Source: Aspidiotus rigidus
Lineage: Eukaryota > Arthropoda > Insecta > Hemiptera > Diaspididae
Length of the DNA stretch: 64,000 bases
Assembly: GCA_035079385.1 (NCBI GenBank)
Contig: JAVHKY010000054.1
Location: 16,720,001 to 16,784,000, forward strand
Direction of reading: 5' to 3'
Part shown: positions 13,050 through 25,119 of the stretch, piece after piece
Numbering within the stretch: the stretch's first letter is position 1
How the letters are laid out: every line of letters begins with the position of its first letter
Translations under genes and position numbers: made by a program
Notes under the pieces: generated by a model
What the model saw: only the letters and a program-made list of their open reading frames with translations
The model's database searches: none
What the model was told of the DNA's origin: nothing

Positions 13050-13630
13050 AAAGTGATGAGAAAAACCGGTATTTCCATACAACCGGTTCATCGGTTATTC
13101 AAAATTCGAGCTCCGGTTAATCGGTTATTCTTAAAATAAAATACCGGTAAACCGATTAATGGCCGTTTTTGTTTCGAAAAATTTCCAAAACTTGATTTTT
13201 GGCTAATGAATAGAATATAAAGTGCAATTGTTCTTGTTGAGTACTGGCTAAAGACTCTAAGAGGCAAAGAAACAAAAACGTGAAAAGTATTATTGATATT
13301 TTTAGCTTCTGATGAAGGCTGCGGGTCAGCCGAAACGTTAAGCCTATAATTTGTAATATGTGCGGACAGAGCCAAAAATAAAATAATTTTGAATATTATT
13401 GATTACTGTTACTGGTAATTTTCGTGTACGTGAAAATCACAATAATTTATTTATTTGTACTACATTTTCTGTACTCCGGCCTTGTATTCTTTCATTTTCA
13501 AAAATACCGGTTTTTCTCAAAAGTACTCGATCAACTACGCGGTTTTGTTTTCAAACAACAATACCGGTTATCAAAGCTTATTATGAGAAGAAAAAAAAAA
13601 CGGTTTAACCAGTTACTAACTGGTGCATGC
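13050..13630. mobile_element. AACCGGTT-rich repeat element split by a Penelope-like fragment
   Basis: The outer parts (13050-13155 and 13495-13625) are rich in ACCGGTT and CGATTAATCGG words like the element at 13681. The middle (about 13160-13400) is unlike them and carries a hammerhead-like core and a GTGCGGACAGAGCC word shared with 43.2 and 56.3 kb. This looks like one repeat inserted into another. Confidence 0.5.
13309..13336 (+). ncRNA. Hammerhead-ribozyme-like core of a Penelope-like element
   Basis: CTGATGA (13309-13315) is followed by a stem GGCTG/CAGCC (13317-13321 and 13327-13331) with loop CGGGT and then GAAAC. This is the order of conserved hammerhead core parts. There is one extra A between the core and the stem, and I cannot find a good stem III, so it is probably decayed. 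Hammerhead motifs are known in terminal repeats of Penelope-like retroelements. Confidence 0.4.
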
Positions 13631-13680
13631 CCACCACCATTGTGAAGGTATTTCGTCACACATTTGCGCACTGTGATTGG

Positions 13681-14167
13681 TAGTGATGGGCGGTTATCGG
13701 TTATTTCAATATACCGGTTGAACGGTTTATTGGAGATCATTGTAACCGGTTAATCGGTTGAAAACCTTCAAATAAACCAGTTAACCGGTTAACTGGAAAT
13801 CATTCGGATTGCTGTTAGTTCTCAAAAAATTCCACTAGGAGCGCCAAGGTCTTCCACTTTTTTGCTCTCAAAATCGCAAAAATTAAAAAAAGAAGAGAAG
13901 CAAGATAAATGTGTTGATGATTGAGAAATATCTTAATTGATAATCTACAATTCCCTCAGCCTGGTTCTTCAAAATTTGTTAAATTATCAATTGAAATACC
14001 TACACAATTGTTGAAAAATTTTAAATTTTGGCGGTTAACCGGTTTATGCGCTCTTATTAACCGGTTTTTCAGGTCAACTGTTAATCACAAATAAATTGGT
14101 TTTTCGGTCAATTTTACCCAAGAATAAACCGATTAATCGGTTAATAACCGATAACCGCCCATCACTA
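13681..14167. mobile_element. hAT-like MITE with 8-bp target duplication
   Basis: Ends are TAGTGATGGGCGGTTATCGG and the inverted CCGATAACCGCCCATCACTA. Flanks are GTGATTGG (13673-13680) and GTGGTTGG (14168-14175), an 8-bp duplication with one mismatch, as expected for hAT. The interior is full of ACCGGTT words. 487 bp, no coding capacity. Confidence 0.8.
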
Positions 14168-14175
14168 GTGGTTGG

Positions 14176-15724
14176 CGAATCAGCGATACACTTAGGTCAC
14201 TAATTACCGGTACTGTAGTGACACTAGGGAGCTTGAGAGCAGATAAAATGCTTACTGCAAGCTGACAGCTTCTCTACTACTGACGTTATTGTCAGTAGTT
14301 GTCAGTAAGCAAACACTCCCACAAACATTTGACGAACTTGCAGTGAGTTGAGAAGCTGTCAGCTCGCAGTAAGTTACAAACAAAATGATTGACCATTTCA
14401 CCCACTTTCGAGCTTGTTAATTGTGACACATGGCTCCTGGTCCAGTATTCCGCTGTTGTGCCAATATTTCGCACAATGGGAGATTAAAGACTACAGTAGT
14501 CAAATAGTCGAGAGAGTTAGTGACCATATTGAAATTGTTACAAAGGGCAGACGGAAGATGTGAAGAAACGAAGTGGGAAAGGCGGATATTTTCGAGAGCG
14601 GGACACAAAGATTTGCAAGAGAAGGGAGAAAATGGACCAAGAAAAAGATAGGAATGGGTTGGACGTGTGTGACTGTTTCTGAGGTGGGTAGGAATGATTT
14701 TATGATGACGGGTAGTTCAATTAGAAGAAGTCCAGGGTACCATCTTGTTTTCGATTTCTTCAAGTTTAATGATTGAGAGGATGTTTTTTTTACAATTCAT
14801 AATTATAAATAAATAATAGACAGTGAATAAAACAACCTATGTTTCTGTACAATATTTAATTTATTCTCTAAATTTGTTTCAATACTGAGTTTTCCAGAAG
14901 TAAGTCGAATATCGGAGATCGGTATTAGTATTTGAGATCATGGGCAGGGTCAGAAATTTTATGAGAGAAGGGAATCTTTGGAGGCAAGAATAACCACGTC
15001 ATGTCCCGGTAAGTTGATGTAGCTCAGAATCAGGAGGAAGGAGACTGGATTTGAGGTAGATGATCGTGTTTACAAAGTAAACGGTGCGTGATATGAAGGG
15101 ACTAGTTGATTGACGGTCCTGTCTAGCCAAGAGAGATGAAAGTGAATCAGTCAACAGTAGGGCGAACGGTGAGGAGAAGTAAATGAGAAAGACAAAAGTA
15201 TTTGGCGTTCAGTTCAGCTCTGAAAATGAAGATAGAATTTCCCAATCGGTGACTGGTTATAAGGCCTTAGGTCAGGTATGCCTATAGCCAGTTTTGGGTC
15301 CAGCTTCAGATCCGTCAATAAAGCACAGCTATTGGGTCGGATATTCGGTAGAGATAACATATTTAAATAATGACATTGTCGTTATGGGTCGTTTTATCAA
15401 ATTCACGGGTTCACTAATTAGCCAGATCACGCTTCGTTTATTAGAAGGAATAGCCTTTCCCTCCCTCTCAAAATAGTGCAAAGAATAATGCCTTCAAATA
15501 TCCTCCATCATCATGACTGAATGACAAAGAAGTAATACGAAAATTTTCTTATCAAGGTCAACAAAACTTATAACATTAGCAAAAATTATAATCTACCTAT
15601 AACACATTCAATGAGAGAAAAATAAGAAAAATAATGAACTCAGACTTGAAAAAAAAAAGAAAAGCATCCCTATCGGTAGCTAAATACTGATGAACCTATA
15701 CATAAGTTACTGGATTATATCCTC
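14176..15724. other. Spacer downstream of gene D with a MITE-family fragment
   Basis: At 14226-14370 there are inverted words (AGAAGCTGTCAGCT against AGCTGACAGCTTCT), beginning with GAGCTTGAGAGCAGATAAAATG-like sequence that matches the terminus of the element at 58504-58642. The ORFs at 14500-14776 overlap on both strands and show no motif. No gene seen. Confidence 0.5.
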
Positions 15725-18586
15725 TTAAGCAGTTCGAATATGCAAATACTTGAATCTACTTCGACAACAACGCTGGAGGATACGAATGATTCCTTCAGTC
15801 GTTAGCCAATTAGCTTCGCAAGCACGAGCCAAAAGTTTCTTCATACTCCTCATGCCACCATCCTGAAAAAAAGAAGGAAAAAGGTCAATGATTTGATTTA
15901 AAGCGGTCTAGTTAAACTTAGACACATGGTCAACTTACGAAATAAGCGTAATCACAGTGACCCACGAATGTTGAGTAAGCGTTCATATAACAGGAGCTCT
16001 CTTTCACACCTTGGTCCTTTGATATTGTAAGTAATTCCTTTTTCGTTTCATCAAACAACGACAAAGTATTTACAAAATGCTTGTATATGATGTCTCGTCT
16101 CTCTATCTTCTGTTTGCGGGGCAGATAATGACAAAAATCATTTGCATGGATCATAGCACTATACTGAGAAAAGATAGCTAATGGGACTTGGAAAAAGTTT
16201 TGGTAGTGACCACAGTTGATATCTTGGCCGAGGGGAATGATCTCTGACTTGGTTGAACTACTTTCGATTCCAAAGCTAGAAACGTGAAAAGAATAATATT
16301 GCGGCTTCAAAAAAAAAACAGGGGCTCCAGTGGAACAGAGAGGCATTGAAGAGCTGGTGTTCAGTATTTCCTACTTGACTGCGCTCATACAATTTAGACT
16401 CTTCATTTTTTTCTCTCTTTCTTTTACTTTTGTTCAACAAGTATATTATATCTTTAGACTAGAGGTCAGTTGGAAATTTGCGAGACGCTATTTGTGAGAA
16501 TGGCGTCTTTTTATGACCTCGACCTAATTTACGCATTAAAAAAATTTTTACCCAGGTGTAGTCTGATGACCATGGTCTGATGAAAGAACTTTATAGGTCA
16601 ACAGGTTGAAATTGTAGGCTAACATATTGTATATAAGTTAGCTCATAATATTATACAAGGGTAAAATCCTGGCCCGATATGAAGTATAGGCTTATCCTGA
16701 GCCTAGAAATATTGGTGGAAAGGCGAGTGAGAGGAGGGAGTGAGCCTTTCAGCTGGTTAGCTTAATTTCTAGAAACTATACTAAGGGCTATCTGTTTGAT
16801 GACATCAACAATGTTTTTTTTCTTCAGAGCTCGGCCCTTTGAAAACACCTAAAGACGTAATATACATGATCTAATGTTTTTCCATGAACTAGAAAACTGA
16901 CGTTTTCACTTTTTTTTAGCATCGAAATTAGAAAATTATAAGTGAGGTTCCGATTTTGACTGTGTATGTACATTATGTTGGCGGGGAATCCGCTATCTTT
17001 TTTGTTGAGGGGTACTTTCAGGATATTTTCGTCCGCGAGCGTGGGCGCGATTGGTCCCAGGTTGATGACGTCACCAAGAGGGGAGAGGGACTTAGAATAA
17101 TTTCGACCTCTAAGCTATATATGATAAGAGAGAGACTTGGGAAAATTTCGACTCTTGAGCTATATGATAGGATTTTCTATATGTTCTACTTTTTGGAAGA
17201 CCTTCCGCAGTGGAATACGAATCTTGCGGGTTCCCCGCTCGCCGCTGCAGGACTTGCAACGGCATCCTAATTTTTCTTTTTCTTCTTCTTTTCGATGCAA
17301 GTGGTACCTCACCGAAAAAAAAAACTTCGCTTTGCTTCTAAATTGGATATCGATACAATTTGGTATCATTGTTCTGACATGACGGGGTTTTAAAAAAAAT
17401 TTCTACACGATTCCACGTAAGTTATCGATCATCGATCGTAATTAAAAAAAAAAAAAAACTTAATTATTCCTCAATCAAGTAGTAAGTTCGAAATTCTTAC
17501 CGATGGGTACATTTTTTTTGTTGGATAGTAAAATTTTGTCACATATTTCGTTCTGTTCGTGACTACTTTTTGTCTAGTCGTACGACGCCAATGGAAGAAT
17601 CTGAATGCATGTTTGGTCGGTTCATGAGGCCGCTTGTAAGTGGCAACGAACTCCGCTACTTCTTTAGCGAGTGGTATTAATGCTGTGAAAAAAAGTATAA
17701 TATGCAATCGTGTTATATGATTTTTTAACACGATATTCATCTTTCATGATGAACATTTCGAGTTCCTACTCTGAACTTCCTCCATTTTTACCGGTCTGAA
17801 TCTAGGTCTACTGATTCTTGGATCTCTTGTATCTTTCATCGTGGTGGTTGTTGGCGTAGTGTACCGTCCTGACATACCTGTAAAAATTCAAAATGCATTT
17901 TGTTATACGAATACCGACAGGTAGGTCTATTTCCCTGATCCTACCCCCCAGGCTGAGCCACTGCTCCTAGAATACATAATTTCGAAACTGTATGTATCAT
18001 CCACTGAGCCGAAGAGGATCGTCTCTCATTGACGAGCAGTTGATTCATTCGATTCCTCTATCGACAAATTAGGAATCATTCGCGAACTCTAAGCAGAGTA
18101 GAGGTTTTTCCATTTACCCAAAAAGACTTCCAATGATCGAAGAGACTTTATATGTACGAAGTTCGAGCCTTAAAAATTTTCACTTTCAATTTCGAAAGAT
18201 AAAGTGAATGAATCGTGAGTTATTTGAGGTACGTCATTTCTGAACAGAGCTCAGGAGCAGTTTGAAAGTGATGATAGCACATCTCTAACATCTACTTAGT
18301 TGTGATCCGCTACGAAAGAATTACCCCAATCATTAACGAAGAAGCCTAAAGGCTGGAAAAAGACTACCTAATACTACTTTTTTTTTTTTTCGGTCATTTT
18401 CTTTGATGAATAAAGTTGAAAGATTTTTTTAAAAATATATTTCAAAACACATTCCTGCAAAAAGACGATTTTTCAAGAATTATTTTTTACGATAAAATTT
18501 TCTTTGTTGGCAAAAAAACGTAATTTCTTACCTGTCTGAAATGAACTAAGAAATAATAAAAATCTTAGACAGGGAATTTTATTCAT
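15725..18586 (-). CDS. Gene D: secreted cysteine-framework family protein, 217 aa, five exons
   Basis: Exons: 18586-18532, 17877-17770, 17682-17501, 16109-15939, 15862-15725. Phases are 1,1,0,0. Residues 1-18 are a signal peptide (MNKIPCLRFLLFLSSFQT). Exon 2 is 108 nt, Thr-rich at its start, then RPRFRPVKMEEVQ. Exon 3 has EVAEFVATY, but the PRE motif is changed to RPHEP. Exon 4 begins KIERRDIIYKHF and has C155 and C167. Exon 5 begins DGGMRSMKKLL and has C187 and C204-C205. The exon 2 donor (CAGA|GTAGGA) was picked because it restores the family phase. Intron 3 is 1391 bp against 73-88 bp in the other copies because it contains a repeat element. Frame intact. Most similar to gene E in exons 4 and 5 (one residue shorter exon 4 than A to C). 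Confidence 0.8.
16950..17290. mobile_element. Dispersed repeat with GCGGGGAATCCGC termini inside gene D intron 3
   Basis: Runs from GGCGGGGAATCCGC to GCGGGTTCCCCGC and encloses TCCGCGAGCG, TTGATGACGTCAC and copies of an AGCTATATATGATAGGAG unit. The same order of parts occurs at 49930-50350, so this is one repeat family. It accounts for the long intron 3 of gene D. Confidence 0.65.
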
Positions 18587-18669
18587 ACTGTAATGATTTA
18601 AAAATAAGAGAACTTTACAAATATACAGAATAAATCTCACTTTTGATGCCTTTGAAGCTTCCTTCTCCG

Positions 18670-18963
18670 CTAATCACGAGATTCTTTTTGGGCTATTTTC
18701 ACACGGGTAAGTTTTATGCGAGACTCGAGCCATAAGATAAGAATCAACATGCGAAATATCTCGATAGTTGAACTGCGTCTTATAAATAAAATCACCTTGA
18801 GAGAATACCATTCGAATCGATAGTAAGTACGGTAATTTTTCATTCTTTCTCCTTCTTTTTTTTCTGTTTCCGGCATATCGTGCTCGTATTTCCGAAACGG
18901 ATTTTCCTCACATCTTTCTTGAGCGATAAAATAGATAGCCACTCCGATTGACGAAACGACCAA
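18670..18963 (-). CDS. Hypothetical 97-codon ORF upstream of gene D
   Basis: Single open frame starting MVVSSIGVAIYFIAQERC, which looks like a short signal or membrane segment, followed by a charged region (FRKYEHDMPETEKKEGERMK). It ends only 84 bp upstream of the gene D start, on the same strand. A GTGATT donor-like site follows YSLK. I recognise no homologue and none of the family motifs. It could be a small secreted protein, an alternative 5' exon or chance. Confidence 0.25.
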   Translation of the reverse strand: MVVSSIGVAIYFIAQERCEENPFRKYEHDMPETEKKEGERMKNYRTYYRFEWYSLKVILFIRRSSTIEIFRMLILILWLESRIKLTRVKIAQKESRD

Positions 18964-20440
18964 CCCCCTAATGGAGAGTTCAATAGGACGTAGTAGGTAA
19001 AATCTTCAAATCAGGAACTAATGTCGATGAATAAAAAGAGCTCCTGTGTCAATTTTTTCGAATGTTGATACGCCTTTGTATACAAATAAGTATGATACCA
19101 CTTTTTCAAGTTTTAATTTATAGGCTAGTAGAGATGATGAGATTGGAACATTAATAGTCAAAAGAGAAGGAGGAGGGGGTGGTCGCGTGAAACTAATGAC
19201 ATTTTAAATCGCCGATAGGACGAGAACCCCACTGAGAAAAAAAAGTAGTTTACATGACTTTCGATTGTAGTCCCGGTGCTCCGCTCTGCAAAAAATTGTA
19301 TAATTTACTGAAAAAAATAGTTGAACTTACTAAAAAAAGTTGTAAACATTGATAAAATTTAGTAATATTTACTATTTTTTATAGTAAAATTGACCATTTT
19401 CTACGAGCGGAGTGCCACGACTACATTTATAGTCATTTAAATCGTAGAGATTTTTTTCCGTGTACAACCCTTGCAAAATAAAATTGATAGTGATTTTAGA
19501 TAGTAAATTTTAGACACTACCTACATCCAGTGAGGTACAAGTGGTTTCGAATCAAGATCGTGATAGAGAAATTCATAGTATATGACATGACAATGTCACA
19601 CTTTCTGAAAAAAATTACCTGCGCAACTAATGATTAGCTTTTGTCATTCTTGTCAAAATGAGCAACTGTGATATAAGTTGAAAGTGTGTCAATTTTCCAA
19701 AGGGATATTAAAAACTTGACTATTACCCTTAATGACCTGAAAAAGTTTTGCAAAACTTCTCATACTTGCTGAAAGTTTCGACGAGATCTGTTACAAAATT
19801 TGAGTCGAATACGTAAAGAACCTAAAAGACTAAAATTGTAGCTCCTAGACTCATTTGTTTCGTAGATGGACTATTTCTCTTTAGATTACTTCGCGAAATG
19901 CGGTGTAATTAAGGGGAAAAAATTATGAACTTTAATCTTTCAAAGTACAATTCCAGCTTCGAACAAACCATGCACGACGTGTATTGCGTTCCGGAAATAG
20001 AAACTATCATAGTATTAACGTAATATGTACTTACGTCAGTTATGTAGTCTCTGATAACTGTTACGCTGATATTACATAACTTTAGTGGAGTAATTTTTCA
20101 AAAAATGTTAAAGTACGCTACGCATCATTATTCATAATTGAATGAAGAGGCTCCACGATTAATCAATTACAACCATTACTTACGATACCTATAATGTGCC
20201 ATAGCTGTAATTCATCAACAAATTAATATTGTTTAAAATAAAATGATATCCGTACATACTCGTATACTTATAGTTGAATAGTCCTACCAGTAGGTGAACA
20301 TATTCGGTAAATTAATTTTCTCATGTTTCGAATGTGAAAATTACCAATTTCAATTTTTGTCTCAAATTAGTCGGCAAGGGCTACGGCTGAGGTAAACTTG
20401 AGTTGTCCCAATGTTGAGAAAAACAGAACCAAAGTAGAAA
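18964..20440. other. Spacer with a MITE at about 19204-19445
   Basis: TTTACATGACTTTCGATTGTAG... at 19250 and an inverted counterpart at 19400-19445 (GAGCGGAGTGCC against GGTGCTCCGCTC) mark a small inverted-repeat element with an AT-rich core. The rest (19450-20440) shows nothing recognisable. Confidence 0.5.
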
Positions 20441-20446
20441 GGTAAT

Positions 20447-21600
20447 TTATTGGTTCAACTTTATTTTCAATATATTTGAGACCTTATTATCGTCTTTGAG
20501 AGAGACGGGGCCGTATGAGCGTAAGTGGTCCCTGAAAAACCGCACCTCCGGTACCGGTATCCACCCCTTAGGGCATTGCGAGGGTAGTCCAGAGGGCTCG
20601 AATCGAGAGTAGCCTGGCTCCATTTCTCCTGGGGTTCCACACGCTGTGGAATGTTCGTCAATGAGGCCACAACAGGGATCTACTCTACTGACCGAGGGAG
20701 CGCTCAGCACTCAACCTGGAATTCAGATAGTCCTGTACCATGGACGCACGTGTATCAAATCCTCCACCAGAGCTTTCAGTCACCACTGGGAACTCACTAG
20801 GTGCTCACCAGCAATGTTTCGCGACTCTGGCTTCTCAGGCAGGGGTTTCTTCTTCCTCCTCCTCTTCTTCTTCTTCTTCCAGCTTTTCCTCTTTTTTTTC
20901 CCTTCTGTGGGCGCCCCCTACTGAGCGCCCTGTATATGGTGGTACTGGTGCTGGCGAGAGGTGATGTGGCAGCAGCAGCAGCAGCAGCAGCGTGGGGGAT
21001 GGTACACGTAGATGTGAGAGGCCAACGATTCCGCGTTTATTTTCTTCTTCATTACCTTAGCGGCAAATGTAGATTACATATTCCATGCCTGCGATGTTTT
21101 GAGCATGCATGGAACCAGATTACTTGGGGTGAGTTCTTCATCTTCTCCGATCTCAGCGAGAGACCGTTTTAGCTCACCCCACTCACGTCTTTACGTCTCA
21201 CACTTGAAGATGGTGTGTTGTGGTTCATCATTTAGCTCCTGACAGTGTGAACACAACGGTTGCTCAACTTTCCCCATTTTGTGTAGGTATTTGTTGAAGC
21301 ACCCATAGCCACTCATCATTTGTGTAAGATGAAAATTTAGCTGGCCACGGTCTCGGTCCATCTACTGGTCAAGATCACGTATTAGCACGCGGGTCCACTC
21401 ACCCTTTGCTGTTTGGGCGAGTTGCTCTTTCCATTTGGCAAACAAGGAGCGCCTGGCCTCCTGCTTGACCCGCAAGACTGATTCGTGGTCCTTATCCTCT
21501 TATTTGCCTCGTGTTCGCTCTTCCGCAAGTAGCTCGAGACCTTAATATAATGATAATAATGTGTAAATTGATAGATGGCGTACAAAACATGTAATCCATT
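20447..21600 (-). mobile_element. 3' end of an R1/Jockey-type non-LTR retrotransposon
   Basis: The minus strand between about 21560 and 21010 reads in fragments WTRVLIRDLDQ, GQLNFHLTQMMSGYGCF and CSHCQELNDEPQHTIFKC. This order (LTQ..SG.GCF, then a C-x2-C..H..C knuckle) is typical of the region after reverse transcriptase in R1, LOA and Jockey-related elements. In-frame stops are present (for example after DLDQ). The downstream part (21000-20447) is GC-richer than the surroundings and probably its 3' tail; it contains CTT/CCT and CAG microsatellites. Confidence 0.75.
20847..20991. repeat. CTT/CCT and CAG trinucleotide microsatellites
   Basis: A run of TCC/TTC triplets at about 20847-20890 and CAGCAGCAG... 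at about 20970-20991, within the retrotransposon tail. They create long spurious ORFs in several frames. Confidence 0.9.
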
Positions 21601-21603
21601 CAA

Positions 21604-22500
21604 GTGATCTGAGTACGTCTTGAATAGGGGTGCAGTGATCCCTCAAGCTTTCAAAAACTTTCTAAAATTATTACCTTCTACCACTAAAGAAGGGCAAACA
21701 ATTTCTCATTTTACCTATTGGAAATGAATTTTTTACTTTTCCTAACCCTCTCGCTTCTCCTTCTTGAAATCGTACGGAAATTCATCTTCAAAAATTGATC
21801 ATTGTTTAATCATAAAATTTACCCAATTATTGAATCTTCTTTCCCACGTTTTCATAGATTAACAAAACTAAAACTATACAGGTACCTAGGTTAACAAATA
21901 TTTAGGATTTTGATCGTTTCAGGATAATCCGAAGATGAAAGACTCAACTGATTTATGGGACCAATGACGTCTTGAAATCAAGATGCTCATAAACTGAGGA
22001 ACTATATTACGAGTACGAATATATACTCGTAAGATAGGTATCAATCTTACGAGTACCTAGGTACTAAGTATTCGTTCGTGTTGCCCGTGCAGCGCCACTC
22101 GTTTTCCATGATGGAGTGGGTGCGGATTGCGTATGCATTCAATTTTATTTCCCCCAACATTGGAATCGACCCTTTGGGGTATAACTTCAGTGTTGGAAGA
22201 AACTCCTCGGCGAACCCCCTCTTCTACTCGGCAACCGCCAAGCTACAGTGTCGTCAGGCACGCAAAACATTAGAACACCAACACCAGCTTAGCTGTAGTA
22301 GATCGCTGTTGGAGTCTCTTTCTCTTATACTGTTATCTCAAGGTACTTATAAGAACAACTGAAATTTACAGCACATGACATCGATATTGGATATTTTCTT
22401 CACTCTGGTGTTCAAATAAATTGTAAACCAATGAAATGAGGGTGATAATATCAAAATTTAGAAACCACAAGTTTTTTTTATCACCAAACTTATTACATTT
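21604..22500. other. Unassigned stretch with a GC-richer island at 22080-22300
   Basis: A 94-codon plus ORF (22078-22362) lies in a patch with higher GC than its surroundings. I see no domain, splice site pair or transposon motif. It may be another mobile element fragment. Confidence 0.3.
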
Positions 22501-22503
22501 CAC

Positions 22504-24432
22504 GAGATAAGGAATCAGGCAAATGCTATACTATCCGCAATAGTGTCAAAGCCTTATAGGCTTAGCAAGAAGTTGCTTTTGCCACCAAAATGGGGAATGA
22601 TTGTACCCATAACTCTAGTTTAAATCGGCTGAGTTAATTCTCTCCGCATACCGCGTTATGACCGCAGAGCGATGAAATTTGCAAATATTTTAGACGATGT
22701 GGACGTGTATCCATGGTATCTTTGAAAAAAAAATCCATATTATCCCCAGTTTCTAGCAAAAACAAAACTTTATTTCAATTAGCAAAAAATATAGGAGAAG
22801 AAAAAAATCCAAAGTTTGGACATGGAGCAAATCTTGAAGATATAGAACGTCATTGAAAAAAGTAGCACCCTCTATATTTAACGCATATTCTCAGGCCAAA
22901 AAGGCTCTGTTACAGGTGTACAAACAGAAATTATTCACTACTACAACTATAGACTACACCAGTATGAAACCGTCCAAAGCCCTTCACCATCTAAAAAACC
23001 TGGCGGACACAGGCGTTTTTGCGTTTAGGACAGAATGCTGCGGGAAATTGGTCTCTCAAAAATCGACCCCAATGTGAGAATTAGTATTGCGTCTCAAGAC
23101 AGCTTACTTGCTGTAGAAAAATTAAGAAGAAATCGCCGACGTGGTATACATACCGCGTTATAGACCAAGTTTTTCGTGATAATAAAATATCAATTACAGT
23201 GTGATTACAGTAGCAAAAGTAGCCAAAATATATTTCCAATCGCAAATTTGCTCCCCATAAGAAAACATAGGAAGCAAACCGATCATATGGTATTAATTAA
23301 AATTGAGAAAGAATTGAGGGGTTAAAAGTTCAATTTTGGAAGCTGATTACTTCATACATTATAAAAAATAAACTTTTTTGCCCTCAATCCTTTTTAATTT
23401 TTGTTTAATTTCATACTGATCATTGCTCCCCGTGTATTTCTTATGGGAGTAAAATTGCGCTTGGAAATATCCAAGGTATTTATCGATATTTTGTTATCAC
23501 AAAAAACTGGGTCTATTGGTGTAATTTTGAAAAAAAAAATGAAAAGCCTTTGCAAATCGCGGCCGTCTACAACACCTCGAATCATTCCACGAATCCCGCC
23601 GGAAAAAGTTCTGTCAAGAAAATGGAATTGCCATTTTGACATCATTTTTGCAACAATGGGCACAATATTGCCGCATTTTTCAAGCGTTTTAATTGCGGGA
23701 ATTTCCAAAAGTGGCGTGGTCAATTCGCATCAGGCTACTACTGTAGACGCGCTAGTGTCGTGGACGAAAAGGTGATCACATGAAAATTTACATAGAGCGT
23801 ATGTTATTTCAACTAGCTGTATCTCTGTTAATACTGAAAAAAAAAGTACCACTTATAATGAATGACCTTTCTTAACTCTCTTATAACTAGTAGAATAGTA
23901 TGAAACTCATAAAATTCCACCAATTATCTGAAACATCACCTTTTTGTCCAAATTCCACAAATGGCCGCTATAGTAAATGTAGAGGGCGACTCTTTTGGGG
24001 CCTGACGCAAATTGTTCTGTCAAGAATTTAGCAATAATATGTTCTTGTCAACCATATAATATTAATTTTTCCCGGCGGCCGACGCACTGCTGGTTGAAAC
24101 CACCCAAATGCTCGCGTTTGTAACTGAAGAAATCAGTAAAATTAGAGCCCAAGATTTGGGTCAGACAGCTAGTCGCCAACAGCAACAATCGATGCTTGGA
24201 AGACAACAATTACTTACAAGAAAGGTTTATGAAACTATCTATACTCCGTTCACGTTAAGAACAGATAGAAAATAGTACTGTGAGTCTGTGAGAACGGAAC
24301 GCTCCAGGTAATCTCAATCTACCGTTCCATTCTCGAGGTACTACTTTCTATCCTTTCTCAACATGAACAGAGTATACAATAAGGCTTTCCCACTATTGCG
24401 GATAGTATAGCTTTTGCCTGATTCTTTATCTC
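22504..24432. mobile_element. Terminal-inverted-repeat DNA element, ~1.9 kb
   Basis: Starts GAGATAAGGAATCAGGCAAA and ends with its inverted partner; about 55 bp match, including CTATACTATCCGCAATAGTG in both arms. Internal ORFs (22853-23077; 23401-23775) might be transposase relics, but I cannot name the superfamily and see no catalytic triad. No clear target duplication. Confidence 0.75.
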
Positions 24433-24659
24433 TCCAAACGTAATAAACAACACTTCTCCTGGTTTCTGAATTTTGGTATATTATCACAATAATTGTAATA
24501 ATTGCATTGACAAATTATTTGAACACTGGAGTTGAGAAAATATCACCATATTTCTCAATACAATCGATTAAAATGTAAAATATTGAAATGAAGTTTTGTT
24601 TAGAACTTTCAGTAAGGAACTAGACATATAAAATAGGTATGCGCAAGTGATTAGAATAG

Positions 24660-24914
24660 GATCGTCACCACACTGATAAAGTTGAAGGAGGAGCAACCTG
24701 AGTAGTATCCTAGGAGAATTTTAAGCATCAAACATCGAATACCAGAATTCAAACGAAAAAAATGAAGGAAATTCACTAATTTCTTGTTTTCATCGATATA
24801 ATCTCTCTAATTAACCAAAATTCAATGTTTGACATTTAAATTATTCTCACACGGCCCTCCTGAAATCTTCTAAAACTGCTCCTCCTTCAACTTTATCAAC
24901 ATGGCGATGATTAC
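24660..24914. mobile_element. Short MITE
   Basis: Inverted arms contain TGATAAAGTTGAAGGAGGAG at 24675-24694 and its complement at 24880-24900; about 255 bp in all, with no coding. Confidence 0.7.
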
Positions 24915-25047
24915 TTTCAGTGAGATAAGGAATCGGTAATCTCATTTTCTTGATCGTTGTTTTGCAGACGCGTTCATTAAACTTAGTACGGCAGATCAGT
25001 TCACCTCACCCTCCCGTCTTCATTTGTCATTAACTTCATTAATGACA

Positions 25048-25119
25048 GTATCATGAGCCCATTTAGGTAATTTAGTATAGTAGTATCATGAGCCCATTTA
25101 GGTAATTTAGTATAGTATG
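25048..25119. repeat. Direct duplication of a 36-bp unit
   Basis: GTATCATGAGCCCATTTAGG followed by TAATTTAGTATAGTA occurs twice in direct succession with almost no differences, suggesting a recent tandem duplication. Confidence 0.85.

Noticed and set aside
15930..16346. 138-codon minus ORF as one protein
   Set aside because: Only its part 15939-16109 is real (gene D exon 4); the upstream portion is intron with a normal acceptor before KIERRD.
20646..21172. Overlapping plus ORFs rich in Ser, Leu and Ala
   Set aside because: Produced by CTT/CCT and CAG microsatellites inside a retrotransposon tail.
23394..23775. 109- and 124-codon ORFs on opposite strands
   Set aside because: They overlap each other inside the TIR element and show no transposase signature.
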